Source: Micrococcales bacterium
GTDB taxonomy: Bacteria > Actinomycetota > Actinomycetes > Actinomycetales > Microbacteriaceae
Reading direction: 5' to 3'
Length of the DNA stretch: 33,102 nucleotides
Assembly (NCBI GenBank): GCA_024641015.1
Contig: JAHEDU010000030.1
Location: 1-33,102 of the forward strand
The position numbers and the translations under genes are program-made. Positions within the stretch are counted from its first letter, which is position 1. Every line of letters begins with the position of its first letter. Positions 9,506 to 17,120 of this stretch are shown in pieces. A model generated the notes under the pieces. It worked only from the letters and a program-made list of their open reading frames with translations. It had not been told where the DNA came from and made no database searches.

Positions 9506-12500
9506 TTACGCCGAAGCGTTCGGCTCGAGCACCACGAGCAGGTCCCCCGGCTCGACCTGTTGGGTCGTCGGAATGACAAGTTTGCTGACGGTTCCGCCGG
9601 TCGCCGAGGTGATCGCGGCCTCCATCTTCATCGCTTCGATCGTCGCAACCGTGCCTCCGGGGGCGACGACATCACCGACCTTGACCTGCAGAGTGACAAC
9701 GCCAAGGAACGGAGCAGCAACGTGGTTGACGTTTGCGGGGTCGGCTTTTTCCGCCGTCGCCGCGTGAACTTCGACTCGCTTGTCGCGAATGAGCAGCGGG
9801 CGCAGTTGGCCGTTCAACGTGGCCATGACCGTGCGAATTCCCTTGTCGTCCGCCTCCGAAATCGCCTCGAGCGTCATAAACAGGCTGACGCCCTTGCGCA
9901 TGTCGACGACGTGTTCGACGCCGAGCTTCAGTCCGTACAGGTAGTCGTGAGTGCTGAGTACGCTGACGTCGCCGTACTGTTCGCGACCAGCGAGGAACTG
10001 CTGGGTCGGCTGCGGGAACAGCAATCGGTTGAGTGTTGCACGACGAGTCGCCGAGTCAGTGGCCAGCGCCGCTTCGTCCTCGGGTTCAAGAGTCTCGGCA
10101 ACGGGCTTGTACACGCGACCCTTCAGTGCCTTCGTGCGGAACGGTTCGGGCCAACCACCGGGCAAATCACCCAGCTCGCCCGACAGGAATCCAATGACCG
10201 AATCCGGAATGTCGTACTTCTCGGGGTTCGCCTCGAAGTCAGCGGGATCGGCGTCGGCTGCGGCTAGCTGCAGCGCGAGATCACCAACGACCTTGGACGA
10301 CGGAGTGACCTTCGGCGGACGACCAAGAATGCGGTTCGCCTCGGCGTACCAGTTCTCGACCTTCTCGAAGTGATCCCCGAGACCGAGCCCGATCGCTTGT
10401 TGGCGCAGGTTCGACAGCTGCCCACCCGGAATCTCGTGGTGGTAGACACGACCCGTCGGACCGGGCAGACCGGACTCGAACGGGCGGTACATCAGGCGTA
10501 CCGCTTCCCAGTAGGGCTCGAGTGCAGAAACCGCATCAAGCGACAGTCCGGTGTCACGCGGAGTGTGTGCGAGAGCCGCCACGAGCGCCGAGGCGCTGGG
10601 CTGGCTCGTCGTTCCCGCCATCGGTGCCGACGCGACGTCGACAATGTCAGCGCCGGCGTCGCTCGCTGCGATGAGAGTCGCGAGCTGGCCACCAGCCGTG
10701 TCGTGCGTGTGAACGTGGACCGGAAGGTCGAATCGATCGCGCAGCGCGCTGACGAGCTTCGTCGCAGCTCCTGCACGCAGCAGCCCGGCCATGTCCTTGA
10801 TGGCGAGGATGTGCGCGCCGGTCGAGACGATGTCCTCGGCCATCTTCAGGTAGTAGTCCAGCGTGTAGATGTCTTCGGCGGGGTTGAGCAGGTCACCCGT
10901 GTAGCAGAGCGCGACTTCGGCGACAGCAGTCCCCGTTTCGAGCACAGCATCGATGGCCGGACGCATTTGCGAGACGTCGTTGAGCGCATCGAAGATTCGG
11001 AAGATGTCGACGCCCGTGTCGGTCGCCTCGCGAATGAACGCGGAGGTCACCGCCGTCGGATACGGCGTGTAGCCGACCGTGTTGCGCCCGCGCACGAGCG
11101 CCTGAATTGCGATGTTCGGCAGCGCTTCGCGCATTTCAGCGAGTCGTTCCCACGGGTCTTCGCCGAGGAAGCGAAGCGCGACGTCATACGTCGCCCCGCC
11201 CCACGCCTCGACCGAGAACAGTTCGGGGGTCAGGCGTGCAACGTGCGGCATCACCGCGGTGAGGTCGCGCGTGCGAACGCGCGTCGCAAGCAAGCTCTGG
11301 TGCGCGTCACGGAAGGTGGTGTCGGTCACCGCGAGGCGCGACTGCTGACGAATCTCTGCGGCGAACTTCGCGGGACCGAGTTCGCGGATCAGATCGCGCG
11401 TGCCCTTCGGCGCTGCGGCCGTCAGGTCGACCTCCGGCAGCTTGGTGGCCGGGTCGAATGCGCCCTCGCCCGTCCCGTTGGGTCGGTTGACCGTCGTTTC
11501 GGCAAGGTGCGTGAGAATCTTCGTTCCGCGGTCCTGGCTCGCACGAGCGTGCACGAGATGGGGACGTTCGTCGATGAACGACGTCGATAGGTCACCGGCG
11601 ATGAAGTCGGGATCGTCCAACAGCGCCTGCAGGAACGCAATGTTCGTCGTCACGCCACGGATGCGGAACTCGGCAAGTCCACGACGAGCACGCGCGACGG
11701 CGGCGGTGAAGTCTCGTCCTCGCGTCGTCATTTTGGCGAGCATGGAGTCGAAGTGCGGCGACACCCGTGCACCCTGCGCGATGCTCCCGCCGTCAAGACG
11801 GACGCCAGCGCCACCCGGCGAACGGTATGTCGTGATGCGACCGGTGTCGGGGCGGAAGCCCGCGTTCGGGTCTTCCGTGGTGATGCGGCACTGAAGAGCG
11901 GCGCCACGAACGGTCAGCGTGTCCTGCGATAAGCCGAGCGACTCCAGCGTTTCGCCGCTCGCGATGAGCATTTGCGACTGGACCAGGTCAACATCGGTGA
12001 TCTCTTCGGTGACCGTGTGCTCAACCTGGATGCGCGGGTTCATCTCGATGAACACGTGCTGACCGGCGCGGTCCCCCGCGGTGTCGAGAAGGAACTCGAC
12101 CGTCCCCGCGTTGACGTACCCAATCGACTTCGCAAATGCGACGGCGTCGCGGTACATCGCCTGACGAATCGACTCGTCGAGGTGCGGTGCCGGAGCAATC
12201 TCGACAACCTTCTGGTGACGGCGCTGTACCGAGCAGTCGCGCTCGAACAAGTGCATGGTGTTGCCCGTAGCATCGGCGAGGATTTGAACCTCGATGTGAC
12301 GAGGACGAAGGACAGCCTGTTCGATGAACATTCGCGCGTCGCCGAACGCCGCTTCCGCTTCACGCATCGCCGCTTCAAGAGCGGGTCGCAGGTCTTCGGC
12401 GGTTTCGACGCGACGCATGCCGCGCCCTCCGCCGCCGGCGACGGCCTTAGCGAAGACGGGGAATCCGATGGTGTCCGCGAATGCAACAAGCTCGTCAAGG

Positions 12501-12919
12501 TTGGTGGTCGCCTCGCACGACTTGAGGACCGGGACTCCGGCCGAGATCGCGTGCTCTTTCGCCGTGACCTTGTTTCCGGCCATCTCGAGGACATTGGCAT
12601 TCGGGCCGATGAACGTGATTCCGTGCGCCGCGGCAGCACGAGACAGCTCGGGGTTTTCGCTGAGGAACCCGTAGCCCGGGTAAATCGCATCCGCGCCGGA
12701 CTCTGTCGCAACGCGAATGATTTCGTCGATGTCAAGGTACGCACGGACGGGGTGACCGACCTCGCCAATCTGGTACGCCTCGTCAGCCTTGAAGCGGTGA
12801 GTCGACTCACGGTCCTCATAGGCAAAGACGGCGACGGTCTTCGCGCCAAGCTCGAACGCTGCGCGGAACGCACGAATCGCAATTTCACCGCGGTTTGCGA
12901 CAAGAATCTTGCTAAACAT
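9506..12919 (-). CDS. pyc: Pyruvate carboxylase
   Basis: A 1137-residue single-chain, biotin-dependent enzyme converting pyruvate and bicarbonate to oxaloacetate with ATP. The biotin carboxylase domain occupies about 1-450 (start MFSKILVANRGEIAIR, glycine-rich AVAGGGGRGMRRV). The carboxyltransferase domain covers about 530-800 (TDTTFRDAHQSLLATRVRTRDL, metal-site HVHTHDTAGG). The C-terminal biotinyl domain carries EAMKMEA with Lys1098 as the biotinylation site. The frame is open to 12964, but the ATG at 12919 fits the family's N-terminus and has a purine-rich GAGGGGG just upstream. It replenishes oxaloacetate for the TCA cycle and feeds gluconeogenesis, which suits the long GAPDH elsewhere in the window. 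It heads a pyc-MinD-like-def group. Confidence 0.97.
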   Translation of the reverse strand: MFSKILVANRGEIAIRAFRAAFELGAKTVAVFAYEDRESTHRFKADEAYQIGEVGHPVRAYLDIDEIIRVATESGADAIYPGYGFLSENPELSRAAAAHGITFIGPNANVLEMAGNKVTAKEHAISAGVPVLKSCEATTNLDELVAFADTIGFPVFAKAVAGGGGRGMRRVETAEDLRPALEAAMREAEAAFGDARMFIEQAVLRPRHIEVQILADATGNTMHLFERDCSVQRRHQKVVEIAPAPHLDESIRQAMYRDAVAFAKSIGYVNAGTVEFLLDTAGDRAGQHVFIEMNPRIQVEHTVTEEITDVDLVQSQMLIASGETLESLGLSQDTLTVRGAALQCRITTEDPNAGFRPDTGRITTYRSPGGAGVRLDGGSIAQGARVSPHFDSMLAKMTTRGRDFTAAVARARRGLAEFRIRGVTTNIAFLQALLDDPDFIAGDLSTSFIDERPHLVHARASQDRGTKILTHLAETTVNRPNGTGEGAFDPATKLPEVDLTAAAPKGTRDLIRELGPAKFAAEIRQQSRLAVTDTTFRDAHQSLLATRVRTRDLTAVMPHVARLTPELFSVEAWGGATYDVALRFLGEDPWERLAEMREALPNIAIQALVRGRNTVGYTPYPTAVTSAFIREATDTGVDIFRIFDALNDVSQMRPAIDAVLETGTAVAEVALCYTGDLLNPAEDIYTLDYYLKMAEDIVSTGAHILAIKDMAGLLRAGAATKLVSALRDRFDLPVHVHTHDTAGGQLATLIAASDAGADIVDVASAPMAGTTSQPSASALVAALAHTPRDTGLSLDAVSALEPYWEAVRLMYRPFESGLPGPTGRVYHHEIPGGQLSNLRQQAIGLGLGDHFEKVENWYAEANRILGRPPKVTPSSKVVGDLALQLAAADADPADFEANPEKYDIPDSVIGFLSGELGDLPGGWPEPFRTKALKGRVYKPVAETLEPEDEAALATDSATRRATLNRLLFPQPTQQFLAGREQYGDVSVLSTHDYLYGLKLGVEHVVDMRKGVSLFMTLEAISEADDKGIRTVMATLNGQLRPLLIRDKRVEVHAATAEKADPANVNHVAAPFLGVVTLQVKVGDVVAPGGTVATIEAMKMEAAITSATGGTVSKLVIPTTQQVEPGDLLVVLEPNASA

Positions 12920-12960
12920 GGTCCCCCTCTGCTGCGCGACGAGCCCCGGAACGGGCGCAA

Positions 12961-12977
12961 TCAAGAGTTCCAGCCTA
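12961..12977 (-). promoter_or_regulatory. -10 region of pyc with TAGGCTGGAAC element
   Basis: TAGGCTGGAACTCTTGA on the minus strand, one mismatch from the element in front of aroG. TAGGCT as -10 gives a start near 12965 and a leader of about 46 nt before the pyc ATG. The divergent parA -10 starts only 10 bp away, so the two promoters overlap. Confidence 0.45.
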
Positions 12978-12986
12978 CTTGACGGC

Positions 12987-12992
12987 TAAAGT
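12987..12992 (+). promoter_or_regulatory. -10 element for parA (leaderless)
   Basis: TAAAGT ends 7 nt before the GTG at 13000. The upstream in-frame TTG at 12979 would lie before the -10 box and could not be in such a transcript, so the box helps fix the start. Confidence 0.5.
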
Positions 12993-12999
12993 GGAGTTC

Positions 13000-13785
13000 G
13001 TGCAGGTTGTCAGCGTGAGCTCTCTAAAGGGCGGGGTCGGTAAGACCACGATTACCCTCGGTCTCGCGTCCGCCGCGTTCGCACAGGGACTTCGCACCCT
13101 CATCATCGACATGGACCCGCAGTCGGATGTCTCGGCGGCTCTCGCTTCACGGTCAACTCACGGCTTCACCATCGACACCGTCCTCAAGGCCGCGACGAAG
13201 AAGAACGTCCGCCAGGCGATTATCCCGAGCTCGTGGACCGGTCCGACCGACGTCGCCGTCGACGTCCTCATGGGGTCACAGTCGTCGGCAAACCACGACA
13301 TCCCCAACCCCACCAAGAACGATTTGTGGCGACTCGAAGAGGCGCTCGTGCTGGTCGAGAAGAACTACGACCTCGTCCTCATTGACTGCCCTCCGTCGTT
13401 CAACGCGTTGACGCAAACCGCGTGGACCGCGTCGGACGCCGTCGCGATCGTCGCCGAGCCGGGACTCTTCTCGGTCACCGCCGTGCACCGCACGCTGCTC
13501 GCACTCGAATCGATGCGTCAGCAGATGTCGCCTCGACTTCGTACCGCCGGCGTGATTATCAATCGTTACCGCCCCGACAGCCGCGAACACCAGTTCCGAA
13601 TGGGTGAAATGGATCAGTTGTTCGGTCAGCACATCCTGTCCCCCACCGTCGACGAGACGTTGACGATGCAGCAGGCGACCGGAGCAGCGACGCCGATTCA
13701 CCGTTGGCCCGGCGAACTCGCACAGACGCTCGCGCAGAAGTTTGACCTTCTGCTACGTCAGATCCTCAGCGAAAATCGCGGCTAA
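13000..13785 (+). CDS. parA: ParA-family ATPase
   Basis: A 261-residue deviant Walker ATPase. The start is placed at GTG 13000, giving [17 protein letters not shown], the usual compact ParA N-terminus with Walker A at residues 10-17; an open frame begins 21 nt earlier, but before the -10 box. Also seen are IIDMDPQSDVSAAL (Walker A') and LVLIDCPPSFNALTQTA (Walker B). ParA proteins position chromosomes, plasmids or protein clusters by ATP-dependent gradients. There is no parB and no credible parS next to it, so it is an orphan and its cargo cannot be named. Synteny with the MerR/FHA/phosphatidyltransferase cluster is typical of Micrococcales. Its stop codon overlaps that of the convergent MerR gene by 4 bp. 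Confidence 0.9.
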   Translation: MQVVSVSSLKGGVGKTTITLGLASAAFAQGLRTLIIDMDPQSDVSAALASRSTHGFTIDTVLKAATKKNVRQAIIPSSWTGPTDVAVDVLMGSQSSANHDIPNPTKNDLWRLEEALVLVEKNYDLVLIDCPPSFNALTQTAWTASDAVAIVAEPGLFSVTAVHRTLLALESMRQQMSPRLRTAGVIINRYRPDSREHQFRMGEMDQLFGQHILSPTVDETLTMQQATGAATPIHRWPGELAQTLAQKFDLLLRQILSENRG

Positions 13786-14282
13786 GAAGCGCGCGTTGCT
13801 CGCTTGATAGCGAGCTCGTCAATGACGGCCGAAACGGGCGCGGCATCGAACTCGATGAGGGTGGTTTCGACCTCGCGAAGAACGGCACCGACGGCGATTC
13901 CGAAGACGCCCTGTCCGCGGTTGACAAGGTCGATGACCTGGTCGCTCGAGGTGCAGAGGTAAACCGACGCACCGTCGCTCATGAGCGTGGTGCCGGTAAG
14001 GTCATCGATTCCGGCCGAACGAAGCTGGTCGACAGCGATACGAATTTGCTGAAGCGAGATACCGGTGTCGAGAAGTCGCTTGACGAGCTTGAGGACGAGG
14101 ATGTCGCGGAACGAGTAGAGGCGCTGTGATCCTGAACCGGTCGCGGTCTGAACGGTCGGTGCGACGAGTTCGGTGCGAGCCCAGTAGTCGAGCTGGCGGT
14201 ACGAGATGCCGGCGGCCTTGGCCGCGACAATGCCGCGGTAGCCTTCGGCAGCGTCGCCGAGGTTGTGTGTCATGTCAGTCAT
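13782..14282 (-). CDS. MerR-family regulator (Rv1830-like)
   Basis: A 166-residue DNA-binding protein. A winged helix-turn-helix of MerR type occupies about residues 14-85 (GYRGIVAAKAAGISYRQLDYWARTELVAPT, then SGSQRLYSFRDILVLKLVKRLLDTGISLQQIR). The C-terminal half (ASVYLCTSSDQVIDLVNRGQGVFGIAVG) is the signature of mycobacterial Rv1830-like proteins, whose ligand is unknown. The ATG at 14282 is used; an in-frame ATG at 14273 is an alternative. It follows the FtsR-like gene after 93 nt. A -10-like TACAGT at 14325-14330 may drive it, and ACTGT and ACAGT arms 10 nt apart around there could be an autoregulatory site; this last point is weak. Confidence 0.88.
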   Translation of the reverse strand: MTDMTHNLGDAAEGYRGIVAAKAAGISYRQLDYWARTELVAPTVQTATGSGSQRLYSFRDILVLKLVKRLLDTGISLQQIRIAVDQLRSAGIDDLTGTTLMSDGASVYLCTSSDQVIDLVNRGQGVFGIAVGAVLREVETTLIEFDAAPVSAVIDELAIKRATRAS

Positions 14283-14375
14283 GCTGAACCAACCTTCACC
14301 TTCTACTTGAGAGTTAATGTCTCCACTGTAGTGACGGAAACAGTACTCGCGGCGAAACGCTCTGGGCGTGTCGCG

Positions 14376-15065
14376 CTAGTCGATCGACTCGTCTACCGAC
14401 CTCATCATTACAGCCAAACGCACTTTTTCAAGATTCACAGCGAGGTCGCGGGCCATGTCAATGGCCTTCTGTCGCCCAACTCTACTGGAACTCTTCGCAA
14501 CCGGAAGGACGACATTTCGAAGCGTCGCTGCGTCCTTTTCCGCCTGAAGCTTCAGGGTTCGCATGTGGCGCGGTTCGAGCCCGGACTTCTTCAGCTCAAC
14601 GAGTGCACTGAGAATCGTGAACGACTCTTCGCCATAAATCTCGGAGGGAACGATCAGCCCCATCGACACGGCGTCGTTCAACAGCGAGGCAGGAGCACCC
14701 GTCTTCGCCAGCAGCTCGCTGCGCGTGTATCGAACCTCGATCGACAACATCGACTCGACGGTGAGTTCGGCACCGCTGGGAAGAGCAGGCTTCTTGCCAG
14801 CGTCGACATCGTAAAGGATTCCCTGAATGACCTTGAGCGGCAGGAAGTGATCGCGCTGCAGCGTGAGGACCATGCGGATTCGCGACACGTCAGTCGACGA
14901 GTACGAGCGGTAGCCGCTCGACAGTCGCGTCGGGCTAATGAGCCCTTCGTCTTCGAGGTAGCGAAGCTTGGTCGACGTCAGGTCGGGGAACTGAATGCGC
15001 AGCTGCGTCAGGACCTGACCGATTGATTGACCTGTCGGCGTGACGCCGGCCTTGAGTGCACCCAT
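14376..15065 (-). CDS. ftsR: MerR-family regulator, FtsR (Rv1828) type
   Basis: A 229-residue transcription factor. The N-terminal MerR domain (about residues 13-85) reads SIGQVLTQLRIQFPDLTSTKLRYLEDEGLI and SGYRSYSSTDVSRIRMVLTLQRD, close to M. tuberculosis Rv1828 and Corynebacterium FtsR, which activates ftsZ. The C-terminal domain is helical and includes RSELLAKTGAPASLLNDAVSMGLI, another family segment. The ATG is 3 nt after the stop of the FHA gene, the same FHA-then-FtsR order as odhI-ftsR and garA-Rv1828. The ftsZ link is from relatives; no ftsZ lies in this window. Confidence 0.9.
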   Translation of the reverse strand: MGALKAGVTPTGQSIGQVLTQLRIQFPDLTSTKLRYLEDEGLISPTRLSSGYRSYSSTDVSRIRMVLTLQRDHFLPLKVIQGILYDVDAGKKPALPSGAELTVESMLSIEVRYTRSELLAKTGAPASLLNDAVSMGLIVPSEIYGEESFTILSALVELKKSGLEPRHMRTLKLQAEKDAATLRNVVLPVAKSSSRVGRQKAIDMARDLAVNLEKVRLAVMMRSVDESID

Positions 15066-15068
15066 TCC

Positions 15069-15506
15069 TTATGCCTCGTCAGCGATGTCGTGACGCGACG
15101 GGAAGAACGTCATGCGGTACTTGCCAATTTGAACTTCTGAACCGTCAACCAGTTCGCCGCCCGAGACGCGCTCGCCATCGAGATACGTACCGTTGAGCGA
15201 GTCGAGGTCGCGAATCGAGAAGGCAGTTCCGGCACGGACGACCTCGGCGTGACGACGCGAAACCGTGACGTCGTCGAGGAAGATGTCGGCGTCGGGGTGG
15301 CGACCAGCGACGGTCACATCCGAGTCGAGAAGGAAGCGAGCACCGACGGTCGGGCCGCGACGAACAACGAGCAAAGCGCTACCCGACGGGAGAGCCGCGA
15401 TCGCTGCTTGCTCTTCAGCCGAGGCGTTTGCCTCAAGGTCTGCGAGACGTGCAGCAAAGTCGCTACCGAAGTGTTCGGTGCTGTGCTGGTCTTCGTGGTC
15501 GTTCAT
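15069..15506 (-). CDS. garA: FHA-domain protein of the GarA/OdhI type
   Basis: A 145-residue cytoplasmic phosphothreonine-binding protein. The FHA domain spans about 45-137, with GRH at 68-70, SRRH at 83-86 and NGT at 105-107, all needed for phosphopeptide binding. In relatives it inhibits 2-oxoglutarate dehydrogenase and regulates glutamate metabolism until an N-terminal Thr pair is phosphorylated by Ser/Thr kinases. Here that site reads S9-T10-E before HFGSDF, so the second Thr is kept and the first is Ser. The ATG at 15506 is chosen over a longer open frame because GGAGG lies 4 nt upstream and the N-terminus then matches the family. A TAGGGT at 15522-15527 could be its -10. Target enzymes are not in the window. 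Confidence 0.92.
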   Translation of the reverse strand: MNDHEDQHSTEHFGSDFAARLADLEANASAEEQAAIAALPSGSALLVVRRGPTVGARFLLDSDVTVAGRHPDADIFLDDVTVSRRHAEVVRAGTAFSIRDLDSLNGTYLDGERVSGGELVDGSEVQIGKYRMTFFPSRHDIADEA

Positions 15507-15520
15507 CAATCCTCCGCTCA

Positions 15521-16111
15521 CTACCCTAACCGATTGAGACGGCGGCTTCGACGGGCTGGAACGCGAAGAAGTGCGGGCAAATACGTGAAACCTGCAACCC
15601 AGTACATGACGGCGCCTGACGCTCCGAGGACCCACCCGAGAACCGCCAAGGCGGTCGCCGCGGTGGGAATCACGTGGCTGAGAACGATGACGGGGAATGC
15701 GACGAAGAGCACGAAAGTGGCGGTTTTCCCCACAAAGTTGACGCGCGGGAAGTCCACGATTCGAACTCCTCGAACGAGAACGATGGCGAGCAACATGACG
15801 TCGCGCGCGATGACAACGACGAGCAACGGTAACGGGATCATGCCGCGAATGGCCAACCCCAACACGCTCGCCGTAATGAAGAGGCGGTCAGATGCGGGGT
15901 CAAGAAGTGCGCCGAGTCGAGTGACCTGATTGAACGATCGCGCGATGAACCCGTCGATGAAGTCGCTGGCCGTCGCGATGATCAGGACAGCTAGTGCGGG
16001 TCCATCTTGACCACTGACGAGGAGCCAGAAAAACACCGGGACGAACAACAACCGGATGAACGAGATGACGTTGGGGACGGTCCAGATGCGGTCGAGTCCC
16101 GTTCGTGTCAT
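15521..16111 (-). CDS. pgsA: CDP-alcohol phosphatidyltransferase (phosphatidylglycerophosphate synthase type)
   Basis: A 196-residue integral membrane enzyme with several hydrophobic helices. The complete catalytic signature D-x2-DG-x2-AR-x8-G-x3-D-x3-D is present as DFIDGFIARS...GALLDPASD (about residues 50-76). The family transfers a phosphatidyl group from CDP-diacylglycerol to an alcohol. The N-terminus WTVPNVISFIRLLFVPVF is typical of phosphatidylglycerophosphate synthases, but cardiolipin or phosphatidylinositol-phosphate synthases share the motif, so the exact alcohol is not certain. The ATG is preceded by TAGAAT at 7 nt, a leaderless arrangement. The FHA gene starts 14 nt beyond its stop, so they are likely co-transcribed. 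Confidence 0.85.
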   Translation of the reverse strand: MTRTGLDRIWTVPNVISFIRLLFVPVFFWLLVSGQDGPALAVLIIATASDFIDGFIARSFNQVTRLGALLDPASDRLFITASVLGLAIRGMIPLPLLVVVIARDVMLLAIVLVRGVRIVDFPRVNFVGKTATFVLFVAFPVIVLSHVIPTAATALAVLGWVLGASGAVMYWVAGFTYLPALLRVPARRSRRLNRLG

Positions 16112-16118
16112 GTGAGCG

Positions 16119-16124
16119 ATTCTA
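16119..16124 (-). promoter_or_regulatory. -10 element for the phosphatidyltransferase gene (leaderless)
   Basis: TAGAAT on the minus strand ends 7 nt before the ATG at 16111; no ribosome-binding site is visible between them. Confidence 0.5.
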
Positions 16125-16157
16125 GTCGGAGTGTTGCTCGCCTAACAGTGTCGAGAG

Positions 16158-16979
16158 TTAACCCTTCGAAACGGGCTTGCGGTTGAGGACATTGCCACGA
16201 ATGAACAAGGCCATTACGGGAACGACGTAACCGAACCACACCGCGATCTCGAGAACGGTCGGATTGGGGCGGTAGCTGAACAGGCCGTAAAGCAACGATC
16301 CGATGATGGTTTCGTGACCAAGCCATGCCGAGGCGTCGTAGACAACGAAGGTTTCGGGAAGGAATCCGACCTCCTGGAACTCGTGAATTCCGTAGGCAAG
16401 GATTCCAGCAGCGACGAGAATCAGTGCGGCTCCTGTCCATTGGAAGAACACACGAAGATTCAGCGTGAGTGCGCCGCGATAGAAGAGCCAGCCGAGACCA
16501 GCGGCGACAAGGATTCCGATGATGACGACGGTCAGGGCCGCGATGGTCTCGCCGGAAGCCTTGACCGATGCCCACATGAACAGCGCCGTTTCCACGCCCT
16601 CACGCGCGACGGCAAAGAACGCGACGAGAGCGACCGCGAAGCCACTTTGTCCAAAACTGTTTTCAAGACTGCCTTCCAGGCTGCCCTTGAGGTTGCGTGC
16701 GGTCTTGGCCATCCAGAACACCATCCACGTAATGAGGACGGCGGCGAGGATTGATAGCGCACCGGAGAGGATCGGTTCGATCGCGTCACCCGCTTCGCCG
16801 AGGCCGTACATCAAGACGGCGCCGGTCGCTGCCGAAAGGGCAATCGCTGCTAAAACTCCAGACCAGATTGCGGGAATGACTGAGCGGCGATCCGAACGGA
16901 CCGCAAAGGCGATGAGAATTCCGACGATGAGGCTCGCTTCGAGGCCTTCGCGGAGTCCAATGAGGAAGTTTGCCAGCAT
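16158..16979 (-). CDS. FTR1-family iron permease
   Basis: A 273-residue inner-membrane protein with about seven hydrophobic helices. Both iron-coordinating REXXE motifs are intact: REGLE at 10-14 and REGVE at 126-130. FTR1/EfeU proteins import ferric iron, in bacteria usually with the periplasmic EfeO and EfeB, which are absent here. The frame runs open to 17660, but the ATG at 16979 starts the conserved MLANFLIGLREGLEASLI and has GGAG 6 nt upstream; the extra N-terminal sequence is antisense to the aquaporin gene. A DtxR/IdeR-like box lies 40 bp upstream, so iron-repressed expression is likely. It ends 46 nt before the phosphatidyltransferase, which has its own promoter. Confidence 0.92.
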   Translation of the reverse strand: MLANFLIGLREGLEASLIVGILIAFAVRSDRRSVIPAIWSGVLAAIALSAATGAVLMYGLGEAGDAIEPILSGALSILAAVLITWMVFWMAKTARNLKGSLEGSLENSFGQSGFAVALVAFFAVAREGVETALFMWASVKASGETIAALTVVIIGILVAAGLGWLFYRGALTLNLRVFFQWTGAALILVAAGILAYGIHEFQEVGFLPETFVVYDASAWLGHETIIGSLLYGLFSYRPNPTVLEIAVWFGYVVPVMALFIRGNVLNRKPVSKG

Positions 16980-17018
16980 GATTTCTCCATCCCCGGCAGG
17001 CCGGTATTTCCAGATTGA

Positions 17019-17037
17019 CGAGGTAAGGCTTACCTTA
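17019..17037. promoter_or_regulatory. Putative DtxR/IdeR iron box upstream of FTR1
   Basis: The core AGGTAAGGCTTACCT (17021-17035) is a perfect 7-bp inverted repeat around one base. Extended to 19 bp it matches the DtxR/IdeR consensus TTAGGTTAGGCTAACCTAA at 14 positions. An extra TTACC half-site follows at 17034-17038. Repression of FTR1 by an iron-loaded DtxR-family protein is inferred from the sequence and the gene's function. Confidence 0.72.
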
Positions 17038-17108
17038 CCAGATTCGCTTGTGCCGACATCAGGACGAAAGACCCGTTTTCCCTCCGTCGCTTTCGCTCCC
17101 CCGCTGGC

Positions 17109-17114
17109 TACGCT
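17109..17114 (+). promoter_or_regulatory. -10 element for the aquaglyceroporin gene (leaderless)
   Basis: TACGCT ends 6 nt before the ATG at 17121, with no ribosome-binding site between them. Confidence 0.45.
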
Positions 17115-17120
17115 AAAGAC

